This document shows, piece by piece, positions 1 through 6,345 of a stretch of DNA of 8,353 nt. The position numbers and the translations under genes are program-made. Positions within the stretch are counted from its first letter, which is position 1, and each line of letters opens with the position of its first letter. The DNA comes from an uncultured Helicobacter sp. (GTDB taxonomy: Bacteria > Campylobacterota > Campylobacteria > Campylobacterales > Helicobacteraceae), in contig CALVAF010000111.1 of the NCBI GenBank assembly GCA_944325475.1, positions 1-8,353 on the forward strand. Direction: 5' to 3'. The notes under the pieces are model-generated. The model was given only the letters and a program-made list of their open reading frames with translations. It was not told where the DNA came from and made no database searches.

Positions 1-977
1 TACCCTTCTCTTAATGCCACACTGATTGCATTATCAATAGAACTAGCCGCCTCACTCTCACCCAAAGAATACCGAAGAAGCATACTAGCACTTGCAATCG
101 TGGCAATCGGATTTGCAATCCCCATTCCAGCAATATCCGGTGCACTCCCATGAATAGGCTCATAAATCGCTGCCTTGCTACCAATAGAAGCTGATGGCAA
201 AAGCCCAATAGATCCACTTAACATACTCGCTTCATCACTCAAAATATCCCCAAACAAATTCCCCGTTAAAATCACATCAAATTGCCTAGGATTGCGAATA
301 AGCTGCATTGCAGCATTATCGACATACATATGGCTTAACTCAACACTTGGATACTCCTTTGCCGCCTCGCTTACAACCTCACGCCACAGCTGACTGACAT
401 CAAGCACATTTGCCTTATCCACCGAACACACTTTTTGTTTCCTCTTTTGTGCAGCTTGGAATGCCACATGTGCGATTCTCCTCACTTCATCAACACTATA
501 CACCATAGTATTAAACCCGCGCTCTTTGTCACGACCTTTTGGAGTGCCAAAGTAGATTCCACCAATCAATTCTCGCACCACCAAAATATCCACGCCACGC
601 ACTACTTCAGCCTTTAATGTACTAGCCTCAATCAGCTCTTCATAAACTTTTGCAGGGCGGAAATTTGCAAACACTTCCAAACTTTTACGCAACCGCAGCA
701 AACCATTCTCTGGACGAAACTCTCTAGGCAGATTATCCCATTTCCCTCCCCCAATTGCCCCAAAGAGCGTTGCATCGGCTTCCAAACAACCTTTAATTGT
801 CTCATCAGGCAGAGGATTTTTAGTTAAATCATAAGCGATTCCACCCATTAAATAATCTTCAAATTCCAAGCCAAAACCAAATTTCTCCGCCACAACCTTC
901 AAAACCTTAATGGCTTCATTCACAATTTCAGGACCGATTCCATCGCCTTTAATCACCGCAATTTTATAAGTTTTCAT
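1..977 (-). CDS. leuB: 3-isopropylmalate dehydrogenase (partial, C-terminus outside window)
   Basis: LeuB is the cytoplasmic NAD-dependent enzyme that oxidises and decarboxylates 3-isopropylmalate to 2-oxoisocaproate in leucine synthesis. I translated this frame by hand: it is open from ATG at 977 to the left edge, 325 codons against roughly 355-360 for the family, so only about 30 C-terminal residues are missing. The N-terminus has the family glycine motif GDGIGPEIV (residues 11-19). RPEN (88-91) and the arginines in LLRLRK (93-98) form the substrate region, with RELIGGIYFG at 135-144. The isocitrate/isopropylmalate dehydrogenase signature NLFGDILSDEASML lies at 240-253, and the NAD-binding segment EPIHGSAPDIAG at 273-284. 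The ATG directly follows the leuD stop (TGAATG, no spacer), with an AAGGAAAG ribosome binding site inside the end of leuD. This implies coupled translation. Identity is secure. Confidence 0.97.
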   Translation of the reverse strand, partial: MKTYKIAVIKGDGIGPEIVNEAIKVLKVVAEKFGFGLEFEDYLMGGIAYDLTKNPLPDETIKGCLEADATLFGAIGGGKWDNLPREFRPENGLLRLRKSLEVFANFRPAKVYEELIEASTLKAEVVRGVDILVVRELIGGIYFGTPKGRDKERGFNTMVYSVDEVRRIAHVAFQAAQKRKQKVCSVDKANVLDVSQLWREVVSEAAKEYPSVELSHMYVDNAAMQLIRNPRQFDVILTGNLFGDILSDEASMLSGSIGLLPSASIGSKAAIYEPIHGSAPDIAGMGIANPIATIASASMLLRYSLGESEAASSIDNAISVALREG

Positions 978-1484
978 TCACTTTCCTTTTTGGGATTTTG
1001 CATAAGGGATTAGCCCCCCTGCCTCCAAAAGTTCAAGCATAAAAGGCGGAATAGGTGTAAAGTGGTATTGCGCATTTTGTGTGAGATTTTTAATCACTCC
1101 ACCTTGCAAATCAATCTCCAAAACATCACCCTCATTAATCAAATCACTCTCTTTAATCTCTAAAATTGGCAAACCCGTATTAAAAGCATTACGATAAAAG
1201 ATTCTTGCATAGCTTTTTGCAATCACTGCTGCAATCCCTGCTGCCTTAATCGCCACAGGCGCATGCTCCCTACTAGAGCCACAGCCAAAATTCTCTCCAG
1301 CCACAATAATATCACCCCTAGTAATTTCCTGCACGAAATTTACCCGCGCATCTTCCATTAAATGCGAAGCGAGCACCCTCTCATCACTCGTGTTTAAATA
1401 ACGCGCTGCAATAATTAAATCCGTATCGATATTATCTCCAAACTTCCAAGCTTTACCTTGCATTTTTTGTATCTTTTCTTGCAT
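978..1484 (-). CDS. leuD: 3-isopropylmalate dehydratase small subunit
   Basis: LeuD is the small (swivel-domain) subunit of isopropylmalate isomerase. With the iron-sulfur subunit LeuC it converts 2-isopropylmalate to 3-isopropylmalate in the cytoplasm. The 168-residue protein is of the short type common in Campylobacterota, archaea and thermophiles rather than the ~200-residue enterobacterial type. Diagnostic segments are KFGDNIDTDLI (14-24) and the substrate-loop motif GENFGCGSSREHAP (63-76), followed by the hydrophobic swivel-domain helices, SYARIFYRNAFNTGLP (91-106). The ATG at 1484 is supported by GAGGA seven bases upstream; the internal ATG at codon 8 lacks such a site. It starts 3 bases after the stop of the preceding small gene and ends flush against leuB. 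Its partner leuC is not adjacent in this window, so LeuC must be encoded elsewhere, possibly beyond the left edge. Confidence 0.96.
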   Translation of the reverse strand: MQEKIQKMQGKAWKFGDNIDTDLIIAARYLNTSDERVLASHLMEDARVNFVQEITRGDIIVAGENFGCGSSREHAPVAIKAAGIAAVIAKSYARIFYRNAFNTGLPILEIKESDLINEGDVLEIDLQGGVIKNLTQNAQYHFTPIPPFMLELLEAGGLIPYAKSQKGK

Positions 1485-1487
1485 TTT

Positions 1488-1706
1488 TTAATCCTCATAA
1501 ACCTCTAATTTAACACCATTCCAATACCAATCTTTCACCAACAAATTCCGTTTGTACTCTTGAGGAATGTCTTTAAAAAAGATTCTTTGTGGCTCGATGT
1601 CATAGGATTTCAAAGCATGTTCAATGCTTAAAAAAAGAGTTTGGGGGGAAGAGACTTTGACATTTGGAATTAAAACCTCATGGCTTTCTTGATTGACAAT
1701 CATCAT
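1488..1706 (-). CDS. small protein of unknown function, first gene of the leu transcript
   Basis: This 72-residue protein is one I do not recognise. It is acidic at the C-terminus, has no membrane segment or signal peptide, and looks like a small mixed alpha/beta domain. The C-terminal half carries aromatic residues: FFKDIPQEYKR near 43-53 and DWYWNGVKLEVYED at 59-72. A TTG five codons upstream (1719-1721) could extend it, but AAGGA at 1714-1718 sits inside that extension, exactly seven bases before the ATG at 1706, so I chose the ATG. A second ATG follows immediately. The gene lies about 25 bases downstream of a predicted extended -10 promoter and ends 3 bases before leuD, so it is probably co-transcribed with leuD-leuB. 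Whether it has a role in leucine synthesis is unknown; position is the only hint. Confidence 0.8.
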   Translation of the reverse strand: MMIVNQESHEVLIPNVKVSSPQTLFLSIEHALKSYDIEPQRIFFKDIPQEYKRNLLVKDWYWNGVKLEVYED

Positions 1707-1737
1707 AGTTGTTTCCTTCAAAAAGCATAAAAAACAA

Positions 1738-1746
1738 ATTATATCA
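1738..1746 (-). promoter_or_regulatory. extended -10 promoter of the leuD-leuB transcript
   Basis: Read on the minus strand this is TGATATAAT, an extended -10 element (TGn plus TATAAT). Transcription would start near 1731, giving a leader of about 25 bases before the ATG at 1706. There is no convincing -35 at the usual spacing (CTTCAG), which is common for extended -10 promoters and for Campylobacterota. The call rests on sequence match only. Confidence 0.55.
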
Positions 1747-1780
1747 AAGCTAGCTTAAAACTGAAGCAAGGAATCCCAAA

Positions 1781-1809
1781 TTGACAAGCGAAATATATTA
1801 AAGTATAAT
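1781..1809 (+). promoter_or_regulatory. consensus sigma-70 promoter of the mod operon
   Basis: TTGACA at 1781-1786 and TATAAT at 1804-1809 are both perfect consensus hexamers, separated by exactly 17 bases. Initiation is expected near 1816, about 43 bases before the modE start. A promoter this strong would need a repressor, which fits the palindrome lying across its spacer and -10. Confidence 0.85.
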
Positions 1810-1815
1810 ACGCTT
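1786..1815 (+). promoter_or_regulatory. probable ModE operator (Mod box) overlapping the -10
   Basis: This is an imperfect inverted repeat with perfect outer arms AAGCG (1786-1790) and CGCTT (1811-1815). The AT-rich inner arms, AAATATAT and GTATAATA, flank a four-base centre at 1799-1802. Known ModE sites in Proteobacteria are palindromes with outer CG pairs and inner TATATA-like arms, and this one follows that layout. It covers the promoter spacer and -10, so a bound ModE-molybdate dimer would block RNA polymerase. That it is autoregulated by the adjacent modE is inference from position and resemblance. Confidence 0.6.
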
Positions 1816-1858
1816 TAAAACAAGAAATAATTAAGCTTATAATAAAAAGGGTTCTTGC

Positions 1859-2644
1859 GTGGAAGTTCAAGGCAGAATCTGGATTAAAGAAAATAATAAA
1901 AACTTTCTAGGACATGGGAAGATTGAGCTTTTAGAGAGAATTGCTAAAAGTGGCTCTATTGCTAAAGCCGCAAAAGAAATGAGAATGAGCTACAAAGCTG
2001 CTTGGGATTGTATTGATATGATGAATAAAATATCCAAAGAACCTTTGGTGCTTAGAATAACAGGCGGGAGAGGCGGTGGAGGCACACAGATTACCCAAAA
2101 GGGCGAGGAAGCTATTAAGATTTTTCGCGCTATGGAAGAAACACAAGAGAGGCTTCTTAAACTCTTTGAAATGGATTTGCAAGAATGGAATACACTTGCA
2201 AACAATACCATTTGTGGAGGTCATTTGATGTTAAAAACAAGTGCAAGAAACCAGCTATTTGGAGAGATTACAGACATCAAAGAAGGCAAGGTCAATGCCG
2301 AAGTCACCCTAAAAGTAGGCAATTTGCAAATCGCAAGCACCATTACCTTGCATTCCCTCAAAGAAATGAATTTAAAAGTCGGAATGCAGGCTTATGCCCT
2401 AATCAAAGCAAATTGGATTGTCGTTTTTAGCCAACAGCCAAAGGGCATTTCACTACGCAACTGCATTAGCGGGGAAATCAAATCCCTCATTGATGGTGCT
2501 GTGAATTGCGAAGTGGTGATGCAAAGTGAAGGGATTGATTTTAGTGCTGTTATCACAGAAGATTCTAAAGAGAATCTCGCCCTTAAAGTCGGTCAAAAAG
2601 TGTGGTTTGGCTTCAAAGCCAATAATGTGATTCTAGGAATCTAA
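1859..2644 (+). CDS. modE: molybdate-responsive transcriptional regulator ModE
   Basis: ModE is a cytoplasmic dimeric DNA-binding protein that binds molybdate and represses molybdate-uptake genes. The 261-residue length matches full-length ModE. The N-terminal winged helix-turn-helix includes GSIAKAAKEMRMSYKAAWD (32-50), and the family glycine-rich wing GGRGGGGTQIT lies at 69-79. Two C-terminal TOBE/Mop molybdate-binding domains follow. The first begins TSARNQLFGEI (127-137) and ends near residue 190. The second begins SLRNCISGEIKSL (198-210) and ends with FKANNVILGI (252-261). The start is GTG, supported by AAAAGGG seven bases upstream. It is first in the operon and sits 15 bases before modA. 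The palindrome over its own promoter suggests autorepression in high molybdate. Identity is secure. Confidence 0.95.
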   Translation: MEVQGRIWIKENNKNFLGHGKIELLERIAKSGSIAKAAKEMRMSYKAAWDCIDMMNKISKEPLVLRITGGRGGGGTQITQKGEEAIKIFRAMEETQERLLKLFEMDLQEWNTLANNTICGGHLMLKTSARNQLFGEITDIKEGKVNAEVTLKVGNLQIASTITLHSLKEMNLKVGMQAYALIKANWIVVFSQQPKGISLRNCISGEIKSLIDGAVNCEVVMQSEGIDFSAVITEDSKENLALKVGQKVWFGFKANNVILGI

Positions 2645-2659
2645 ACCAAAGGAGAAAAA

Positions 2660-3415
2660 ATGTTAAAAAAAATACTTTTATCTGGAATTTGTGCGGTGGC
2701 TTTATCGCTTCAAGCGTATGCAGAAGAGATTCGTGTTTTAGGAGCGGCTTCTTTAAAATATGTCTTAGAAGAAATTAAAACAGACTTCTTAAAAGCCCAC
2801 CCTAATGACAAAATCGAAATCTCTTATCTCTCCAGCGGAAAGGCTTATGCGCAAATCAAAAATGGCGCACCCGTGCATTTGTTCGTTGCAGCTGATGTGA
2901 GCTATCCTGCCAAGCTTTACGCAGATAAACTCGCCCCACAAAAAGAGGAAATTTATGCAAAAGGCAAGCTTGTTTTATGGAGCAATAATGCCGATTTCAA
3001 AATCACAGAATTTAAAGATATTTTAAATCCAAAAATCACGCATATCTCAATCCCAAACCCCAAACTTGCCCCTTATGGTCGTGCAAGCATAGAAGCCCTA
3101 GAGGCAACTAAAATGCTAAAAAATGTGCAGGATAAATTTGTAACGGGCGAGAGTATTGGAGCAGCTACAACTTATGTCGAATCTAAAAATGCAGAAGTAG
3201 GATTTACCGCTCTATCAATGCTTGGAGAAAGTGGAATCAACACACCTACAATGAGTTTTGTTGCTATTGATGAAAATCTTTATAAACCCATCGAACAAGC
3301 TTTAATTATCCCAAATTATGGCAAAGATTCTAAACTCGCACAAGAATTCAAAGCCTATATTTTAAGCCAACCTGCAAAAGAAAAATTTATCAAATTTGGC
3401 TATAGCGTTGAATAA
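2660..3415 (+). CDS. modA: periplasmic molybdate-binding protein of the ABC importer
   Basis: ModA captures molybdate (and usually tungstate) in the periplasm and delivers it to ModB. The 251-residue precursor has a standard Sec signal peptide: KK at 3-4, a hydrophobic core, and probable cleavage after AYA (19-21). It is not a lipoprotein, since Cys11 lacks a proper lipobox. The mature protein shows the family oxyanion-binding stretches: GAASLKYVLEEI (28-39), YLSSGKAYAQIKNGAP (56-71) and LFVAAD (74-79), then NPKLAPYGRASIEAL, GESIGAATTYVESK and the final KFIKFGYSVE. Ser31 and Ser58/59 are the likely anion ligands by alignment with known ModA proteins. AAGGAG lies six bases before the ATG. The end of the gene overlaps the next ORF. 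A tungstate-specific TupA is unlikely because the motifs are those of ModA. Confidence 0.95.
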   Translation: MLKKILLSGICAVALSLQAYAEEIRVLGAASLKYVLEEIKTDFLKAHPNDKIEISYLSSGKAYAQIKNGAPVHLFVAADVSYPAKLYADKLAPQKEEIYAKGKLVLWSNNADFKITEFKDILNPKITHISIPNPKLAPYGRASIEALEATKMLKNVQDKFVTGESIGAATTYVESKNAEVGFTALSMLGESGINTPTMSFVAIDENLYKPIEQALIIPNYGKDSKLAQEFKAYILSQPAKEKFIKFGYSVE

Positions 3416-3803
3416 CATTTGTGGAATCTTAAAAGAAATCCATTCCCATAATGGAATCTCTAGGCTAGTTTTGCAAAGTGGGGAGCAAATCTTTTATCTA
3501 TTGCTACTTGAAGAGTTAGCACAAGATTCTTTAGAAAAAAGCTTAGAGATTGCTTTTAAAGAAACAAACATAATCCTAGCTCTCGAGCTAAAGGGGGCAA
3601 ACAACACTTTCCAATCCAAGATTTTAAAAATCCAAAGCGACTTGCTTTTTGCAAGGCTGTTTTTGGAGTTTTTGCCCTCAAAAAATGGCGTTATTGAAGC
3701 GCTTGTAGATTTAGATTTTCTCTCTAAAAACCGCTTGGAAGTTGGTAATTTTGTGTTTTGGCATATCCCAGAGAGTGAAATTATGCTCTTAGGAGTGACA
3801 TAA
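3408..3803 (+). CDS. divergent TOBE/Mop-like protein of the molybdate operon
   Basis: This 131-residue cytoplasmic protein between modA and modB looks like two degenerate TOBE/Mop domains in tandem. The first half starts NNICGILKEI and ends FKETNIILALE, the same opening and closing pattern seen in the ModE TOBE domains. The second half starts near NTFQSKILKIQ and ends VGNFVFWHIPESEIMLLGV, where the same pattern is weaker. Campylobacter mod operons carry a comparable small gene in the same place, annotated as a molybdenum-pterin-binding-type protein. A role in intracellular molybdate binding or storage, or in controlling ModC, is inference. Start choice is weak: TTG at 3408 overlaps the modA end by eight bases, and TTG at 3396 is an in-frame alternative. 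Neither has a good ribosome binding site, so coupling to modA translation is likely. It ends TAATG, sharing one base with modB. Confidence 0.8.
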   Translation: MNNICGILKEIHSHNGISRLVLQSGEQIFYLLLLEELAQDSLEKSLEIAFKETNIILALELKGANNTFQSKILKIQSDLLFARLFLEFLPSKNGVIEALVDLDFLSKNRLEVGNFVFWHIPESEIMLLGVT

Positions 3804-4465
3804 TGGATTTTACACAAACAATGATTCTAACCTTCAAAGTCTCGCTTATCACCACCTTTTTGCTTTTGCTAATTTCAATCCCCCTAGCCTACTTTCTTGC
3901 CTTTAGCAAAAGTAAAATTACGCCTTTTTTAGAAGCCATCGTTTCTATGCCCCTAGTCCTTCCCCCAAGTGTGCTTGGCTTTTACTTACTCATTGCCTTT
4001 AGCCCACAAAATACCTTTGGGAAATTCCTACTAGAAACTTTCAATCTTAAGCTTGTCTTTAGCTTTGAGGGTTTGATTATTGCCTCAATCCTCTTTAGCC
4101 TTCCCTTTATGGTCAATCCCATTCAAGCAGGCTTTTCTAGTATCCCAAAATCACTTTATGAAGCCGCTTTAAGTCTAGGGAAAAATCGCTTTGAAATCCT
4201 CTACCGTGTTTTGCTTCCCAATATGAAGAATTCCATCTTAATTGGAATTGTCGTTGCCTTTGCTCACACTATTGGCGAATTTGGCGTGGTGATGATGATT
4301 GGAGGCAATATTGCTGGAGAGACACGCGTAGCAAGTATTGCCATCTATGATGAAGTCGAAGCCCTAAACTATGCCCTAGCTCACCAATACACCCTAAGCC
4401 TTTTTGTGATTACCTTTTGTATTTTACTTTTAACCTTTTACCTTAACAAAAAGTATGTGCGATGA
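3803..4465 (+). CDS. modB: molybdate ABC transporter permease
   Basis: ModB forms the inner-membrane channel of the molybdate importer, working as a dimer with ModC ATPases. The 220-residue protein is the normal ModB length and has about five to six hydrophobic segments. These include roughly 5-33, 44-66, 88-108, 144-168 and 194-214. The cytoplasmic coupling loop carries the EAA motif, EAALSLGKNRFEILYRVLLP (120-139), which docks on the ATPase. The stretch HTIGEFGVVMMIGGN (155-169) is typical of ModB/CysT-type permeases. AGGAG lies seven bases before the ATG, inside the preceding gene, and TAATG joins the two. The gene ends in an ATGA overlap with modC. Operon position and motifs make the assignment firm. 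Confidence 0.96.
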   Translation: MDFTQTMILTFKVSLITTFLLLLISIPLAYFLAFSKSKITPFLEAIVSMPLVLPPSVLGFYLLIAFSPQNTFGKFLLETFNLKLVFSFEGLIIASILFSLPFMVNPIQAGFSSIPKSLYEAALSLGKNRFEILYRVLLPNMKNSILIGIVVAFAHTIGEFGVVMMIGGNIAGETRVASIAIYDEVEALNYALAHQYTLSLFVITFCILLLTFYLNKKYVR

Positions 4466-5334
4466 TTTATTTGGACTTTTCAAAAAAGCTTCATAGCGCA
4501 CAAGGCGAGCTACTTTTACAAGTAAAATGCGAACTCAAAATGCAAAATCTCATCACATTTTTTGGTAAAAGTGGGGCGGGGAAAACAACTATTTTGAGAA
4601 TCTTATCGGGGCTTACTACTCCTGATTCTGGAATCATTAAAGTGCAAAATGAAGTGTGGTTTAGCTCCAAAGACACAATCAATATCCCCCCACAAAAACG
4701 TAAAATTGGCTTTGTCTTCCAAGACTATGCACTTTTCCCCAATATGAGTGTGGCAGAAAACCTGCTCTTTGCCCTCCCAAAAGGCGAGGATAAAAAGCAT
4801 ATTGATTCTTTGTTAGAAATCACAGAATTGCAGAATCTAAGAAATCTCAAACCTGCAATGCTAAGTGGAGGACAACAACAAAGGGTGGCATTAGCAAGAG
4901 CTTTGGTGCGAAACCCACAAATCCTACTTTTAGATGAACCCTTTTCTGCTCTTGATTCAGCAATGGCACAAAAGCTACGAGAGGAACTTCTTTTAATCCA
5001 CAGACGGTTTAATCTAACTACTTTTCTTGTTAGCCACAACTTTAGCGAGGTGTTTTTTCTCTCCCAATATGTTGTGCATTTAAGCAATGGAAAAATCGAC
5101 AAGCAGGGCAGCCCTAGCGAGGTATTTTTAAATCAACTTCCAAGTGGCAAATTCCGTCAAAGTGGGACGATTCTAGAAATCTCACAAAATGGCTTAGTGT
5201 GTATCGTGAGTGTGCTAGCTGGGAATGATATTATTAAAACCATTGTTTCAGACAAAGAGGCTAAGGACCTTAGAATCGGGGATTTTGTCGTTATCAGCGC
5301 AAAGGCGTGGAATCCAACTTTGACTAAAATATAA
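4462..5334 (+). CDS. modC: molybdate ABC transporter ATP-binding protein
   Basis: ModC hydrolyses ATP on the cytoplasmic face to drive molybdate import through ModB. All nucleotide-binding elements are present: Walker A GKSGAGKTT (35-43), Q-loop GFVFQDYALFP (83-93), signature LSGGQQQRVALARAL (134-148), Walker B ILLLDEPFSALD (154-165) and the H-loop LVSHNFSEV with His192. A C-terminal TOBE domain follows from about RQSGTILEIS (232-241) to the end. At 290 residues it is clearly shorter than the ~350-residue enterobacterial ModC. Only one TOBE unit fits instead of two, so molybdate sensing at the ATPase may differ. The start overlaps the modB stop (ATGA), indicating coupled translation. No good terminator follows; the gene faces the oppositely oriented tRNA-Asn. 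Confidence 0.96.
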   Translation: MIYLDFSKKLHSAQGELLLQVKCELKMQNLITFFGKSGAGKTTILRILSGLTTPDSGIIKVQNEVWFSSKDTINIPPQKRKIGFVFQDYALFPNMSVAENLLFALPKGEDKKHIDSLLEITELQNLRNLKPAMLSGGQQQRVALARALVRNPQILLLDEPFSALDSAMAQKLREELLLIHRRFNLTTFLVSHNFSEVFFLSQYVVHLSNGKIDKQGSPSEVFLNQLPSGKFRQSGTILEISQNGLVCIVSVLAGNDIIKTIVSDKEAKDLRIGDFVVISAKAWNPTLTKI

Positions 5335-5476
5335 AACGCTTTGATAAAGCCAATTTGCCAAACGCTGTTGAATTTTGTATCCCAATCTTATAAATTTTCA
5401 CCCAGCCTTTAAAACATATAAATAGGATTTGTTCTAGATTAATTATGGAAGCAATGTAATCTGTGAAGGTTAAAAG

Positions 5477-5551
5477 TGGCTCCGGATGTAGGATTCGAAC
5501 CTACGACCAAGCGGTTAACAGCCGCCTACTCTACCGCTGAGCTAATCCGGA
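5477..5551 (-). tRNA. tRNA-Asn (anticodon GUU), CCA encoded
   Basis: On the minus strand this 75-base sequence folds into a full cloverleaf. It has a seven-pair acceptor stem (TCCGGAT/ATCCGGA), D stem GCTC/GAGT with one wobble pair, anticodon stem GGCGG/CCGCT and T stem GTAGG/CCTAC with loop TTCGAAT. The anticodon loop CTGTTAA puts GUU at 34-36 (plus-strand 5517-5519), reading asparagine codons. The discriminator is G and the terminal CCA is encoded at 5477-5479. It stands alone and is transcribed toward modC. Confidence 0.97.
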
Positions 5552-5563
5552 ATGAAAAGTGTG

Positions 5564-5592
5564 ATTATACAAAAACAAAATAAAAAAGTCAA
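5564..5592 (-). promoter_or_regulatory. promoter of tRNA-Asn
   Basis: On the minus strand TTGACT (5592-5587) and TATAAT (5569-5564) are separated by exactly 17 bases. Initiation is expected about 5-7 bases before the mature tRNA 5' end, leaving a very short leader for RNase P. This is near-consensus sigma-70 and fits a highly expressed tRNA. Confidence 0.85.
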
Positions 5593-5743
5593 GAGACTTT
5601 TGTATCATCTAAACTTGTCATCATAATTTGCCTATCATTAGCTAACTCAAATGAATTATATAAGCCTCCACAAAAGCTATTTTAAGCAAAACTTTATCTA
5701 AAATATGTAAAACATTTTAAATGCTAATTCAAAAAGGAAAAAT

Positions 5744-6067
5744 ATGCTAAAATCTTTAGCTATCTTTTTACTAGCTGCCTTTTTAGAAGTTGGAGGTGGT
5801 TATTTAGTGTGGATATGGCTTAAGGAAGCAAAACCCTTGTATATAGGCTTACTTGGTATGCTTTTTCTCATACTTTATGGCATAGTGGCTACTTGGCAAA
5901 TAGAAGGCTTTGGACGGGTATATGCGGCTTATGGAGGTATTTTTATACTTTTTTCCTTGTTTTGGGCGATGAAATTTGATGCTTTTAAGCCAGACATTTA
6001 TGATATTATAGGATCTTTGATAGCCCTTTTGGGAGTGCTTATCATTATGTATGCTCCTAGAAATTAA
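5744..6067 (+). CDS. YnfA-family (UPF0060) four-helix membrane protein
   Basis: This 107-residue inner-membrane protein has four hydrophobic helices at about 3-26, 32-51, 60-78 and 86-104. Motifs match the YnfA/UPF0060 family: FLEVGGGYLVWIWLKE near the first helix, GFGRVYAAYGGIFI (55-68) and DIIGSLIALLG (87-97), ending in P-R-N. The family resembles small multidrug resistance transporters, and enterobacterial YnfA has been linked to drug efflux. Substrate here is unknown. The ATG is preceded by AAGGA at a spacing of about five bases. It is transcribed alone, away from tRNA-Asn. I see no strong promoter, only weak AT-rich -10-like boxes upstream, and no rightward terminator with a T-run downstream. 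Confidence 0.9.
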   Translation: MLKSLAIFLLAAFLEVGGGYLVWIWLKEAKPLYIGLLGMLFLILYGIVATWQIEGFGRVYAAYGGIFILFSLFWAMKFDAFKPDIYDIIGSLIALLGVLIIMYAPRN

Positions 6068-6117
6068 GGCTTTAAAAGTTTAGGTTTATCAACTTTACTA
6101 TCTTAGCTGTTCTATGC

Positions 6118-6145
6118 AAAAAAGGGGCTTTTTATCATCAAGCCC
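6118..6145 (-). terminator. leftward intrinsic terminator
   Basis: On the minus strand GGGCTT, a nine-base loop and AAGCCC form a six-pair GC-containing stem, followed by C and six T. The T-run is on the minus side only, so it ends leftward transcripts. It lies 22 bases after the stop of the small ORF at 6168-6317. Confidence 0.6.
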
Positions 6146-6167
6146 TGCCATAGTTTGCATATCGCTA

Positions 6168-6317
6168 TTAACTCAAAGAAAAGCATGGAAGCTCTTTTCT
6201 TAATTTTCTTTGGGATAACCAGAATATGCTCTTTGCTGATATTAGCAATTTGTTAAATAATTGTTTCATCTCATGCCAAAGCCTCCAAGACTGCATAGTT
6301 ACCTCTAGTTCTTGCAT
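6168..6317 (-). CDS. possible small protein (49 aa), unknown function
   Basis: This is a 49-codon leftward ORF beginning MQELEVTMQSW and ending ELPCFSLS. I recognise no family. It is basic toward the C-terminus (SQRKLRKEL), and its middle (LFNKLLISAKSIFWLS) could form an amphipathic or membrane-seeking helix. What makes it worth listing is the surrounding layout. A TATAAT -10 lies at 6346-6351, GAGGTG at 6327-6332 is nine bases before the ATG, and an intrinsic terminator follows 22 bases after the TAA. The transcript would be about 220 bases. The -35 (AACCTT) is poor. It could be a small peptide gene, a non-coding RNA, or chance within decayed DNA. Another minus-strand frame across the same bases reads like protein but is interrupted by stops, which favours decay. 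Confidence 0.3.
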   Translation of the reverse strand: MQELEVTMQSWRLWHEMKQLFNKLLISAKSIFWLSQRKLRKELPCFSLS

Positions 6318-6345
6318 GGTCTTTTGCACCTCATGTGTGCAGTGG

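Noticed and set aside
175..617. Rightward ORFs in the first 620 bases
   Set aside because: They are antisense to the clearly coding, full-length leuB frame and resemble no protein family.
1838..1843. Second TATAAT just before modE as a promoter
   Set aside because: Initiation would fall at about 1850, on the ribosome binding site, and there is no -35 at suitable spacing. The consensus promoter at 1781-1809 explains expression.
5338..5350. Hairpin GCTTT-GAT-AAAGC right after modC as terminator
   Set aside because: The stem is only five pairs with a three-base loop, and no T-run follows.
5477..5551. tRNA-Asn as an integration site of a genomic island
   Set aside because: I found no second copy of the tRNA 3' end, no integrase and no island-type genes in the window.
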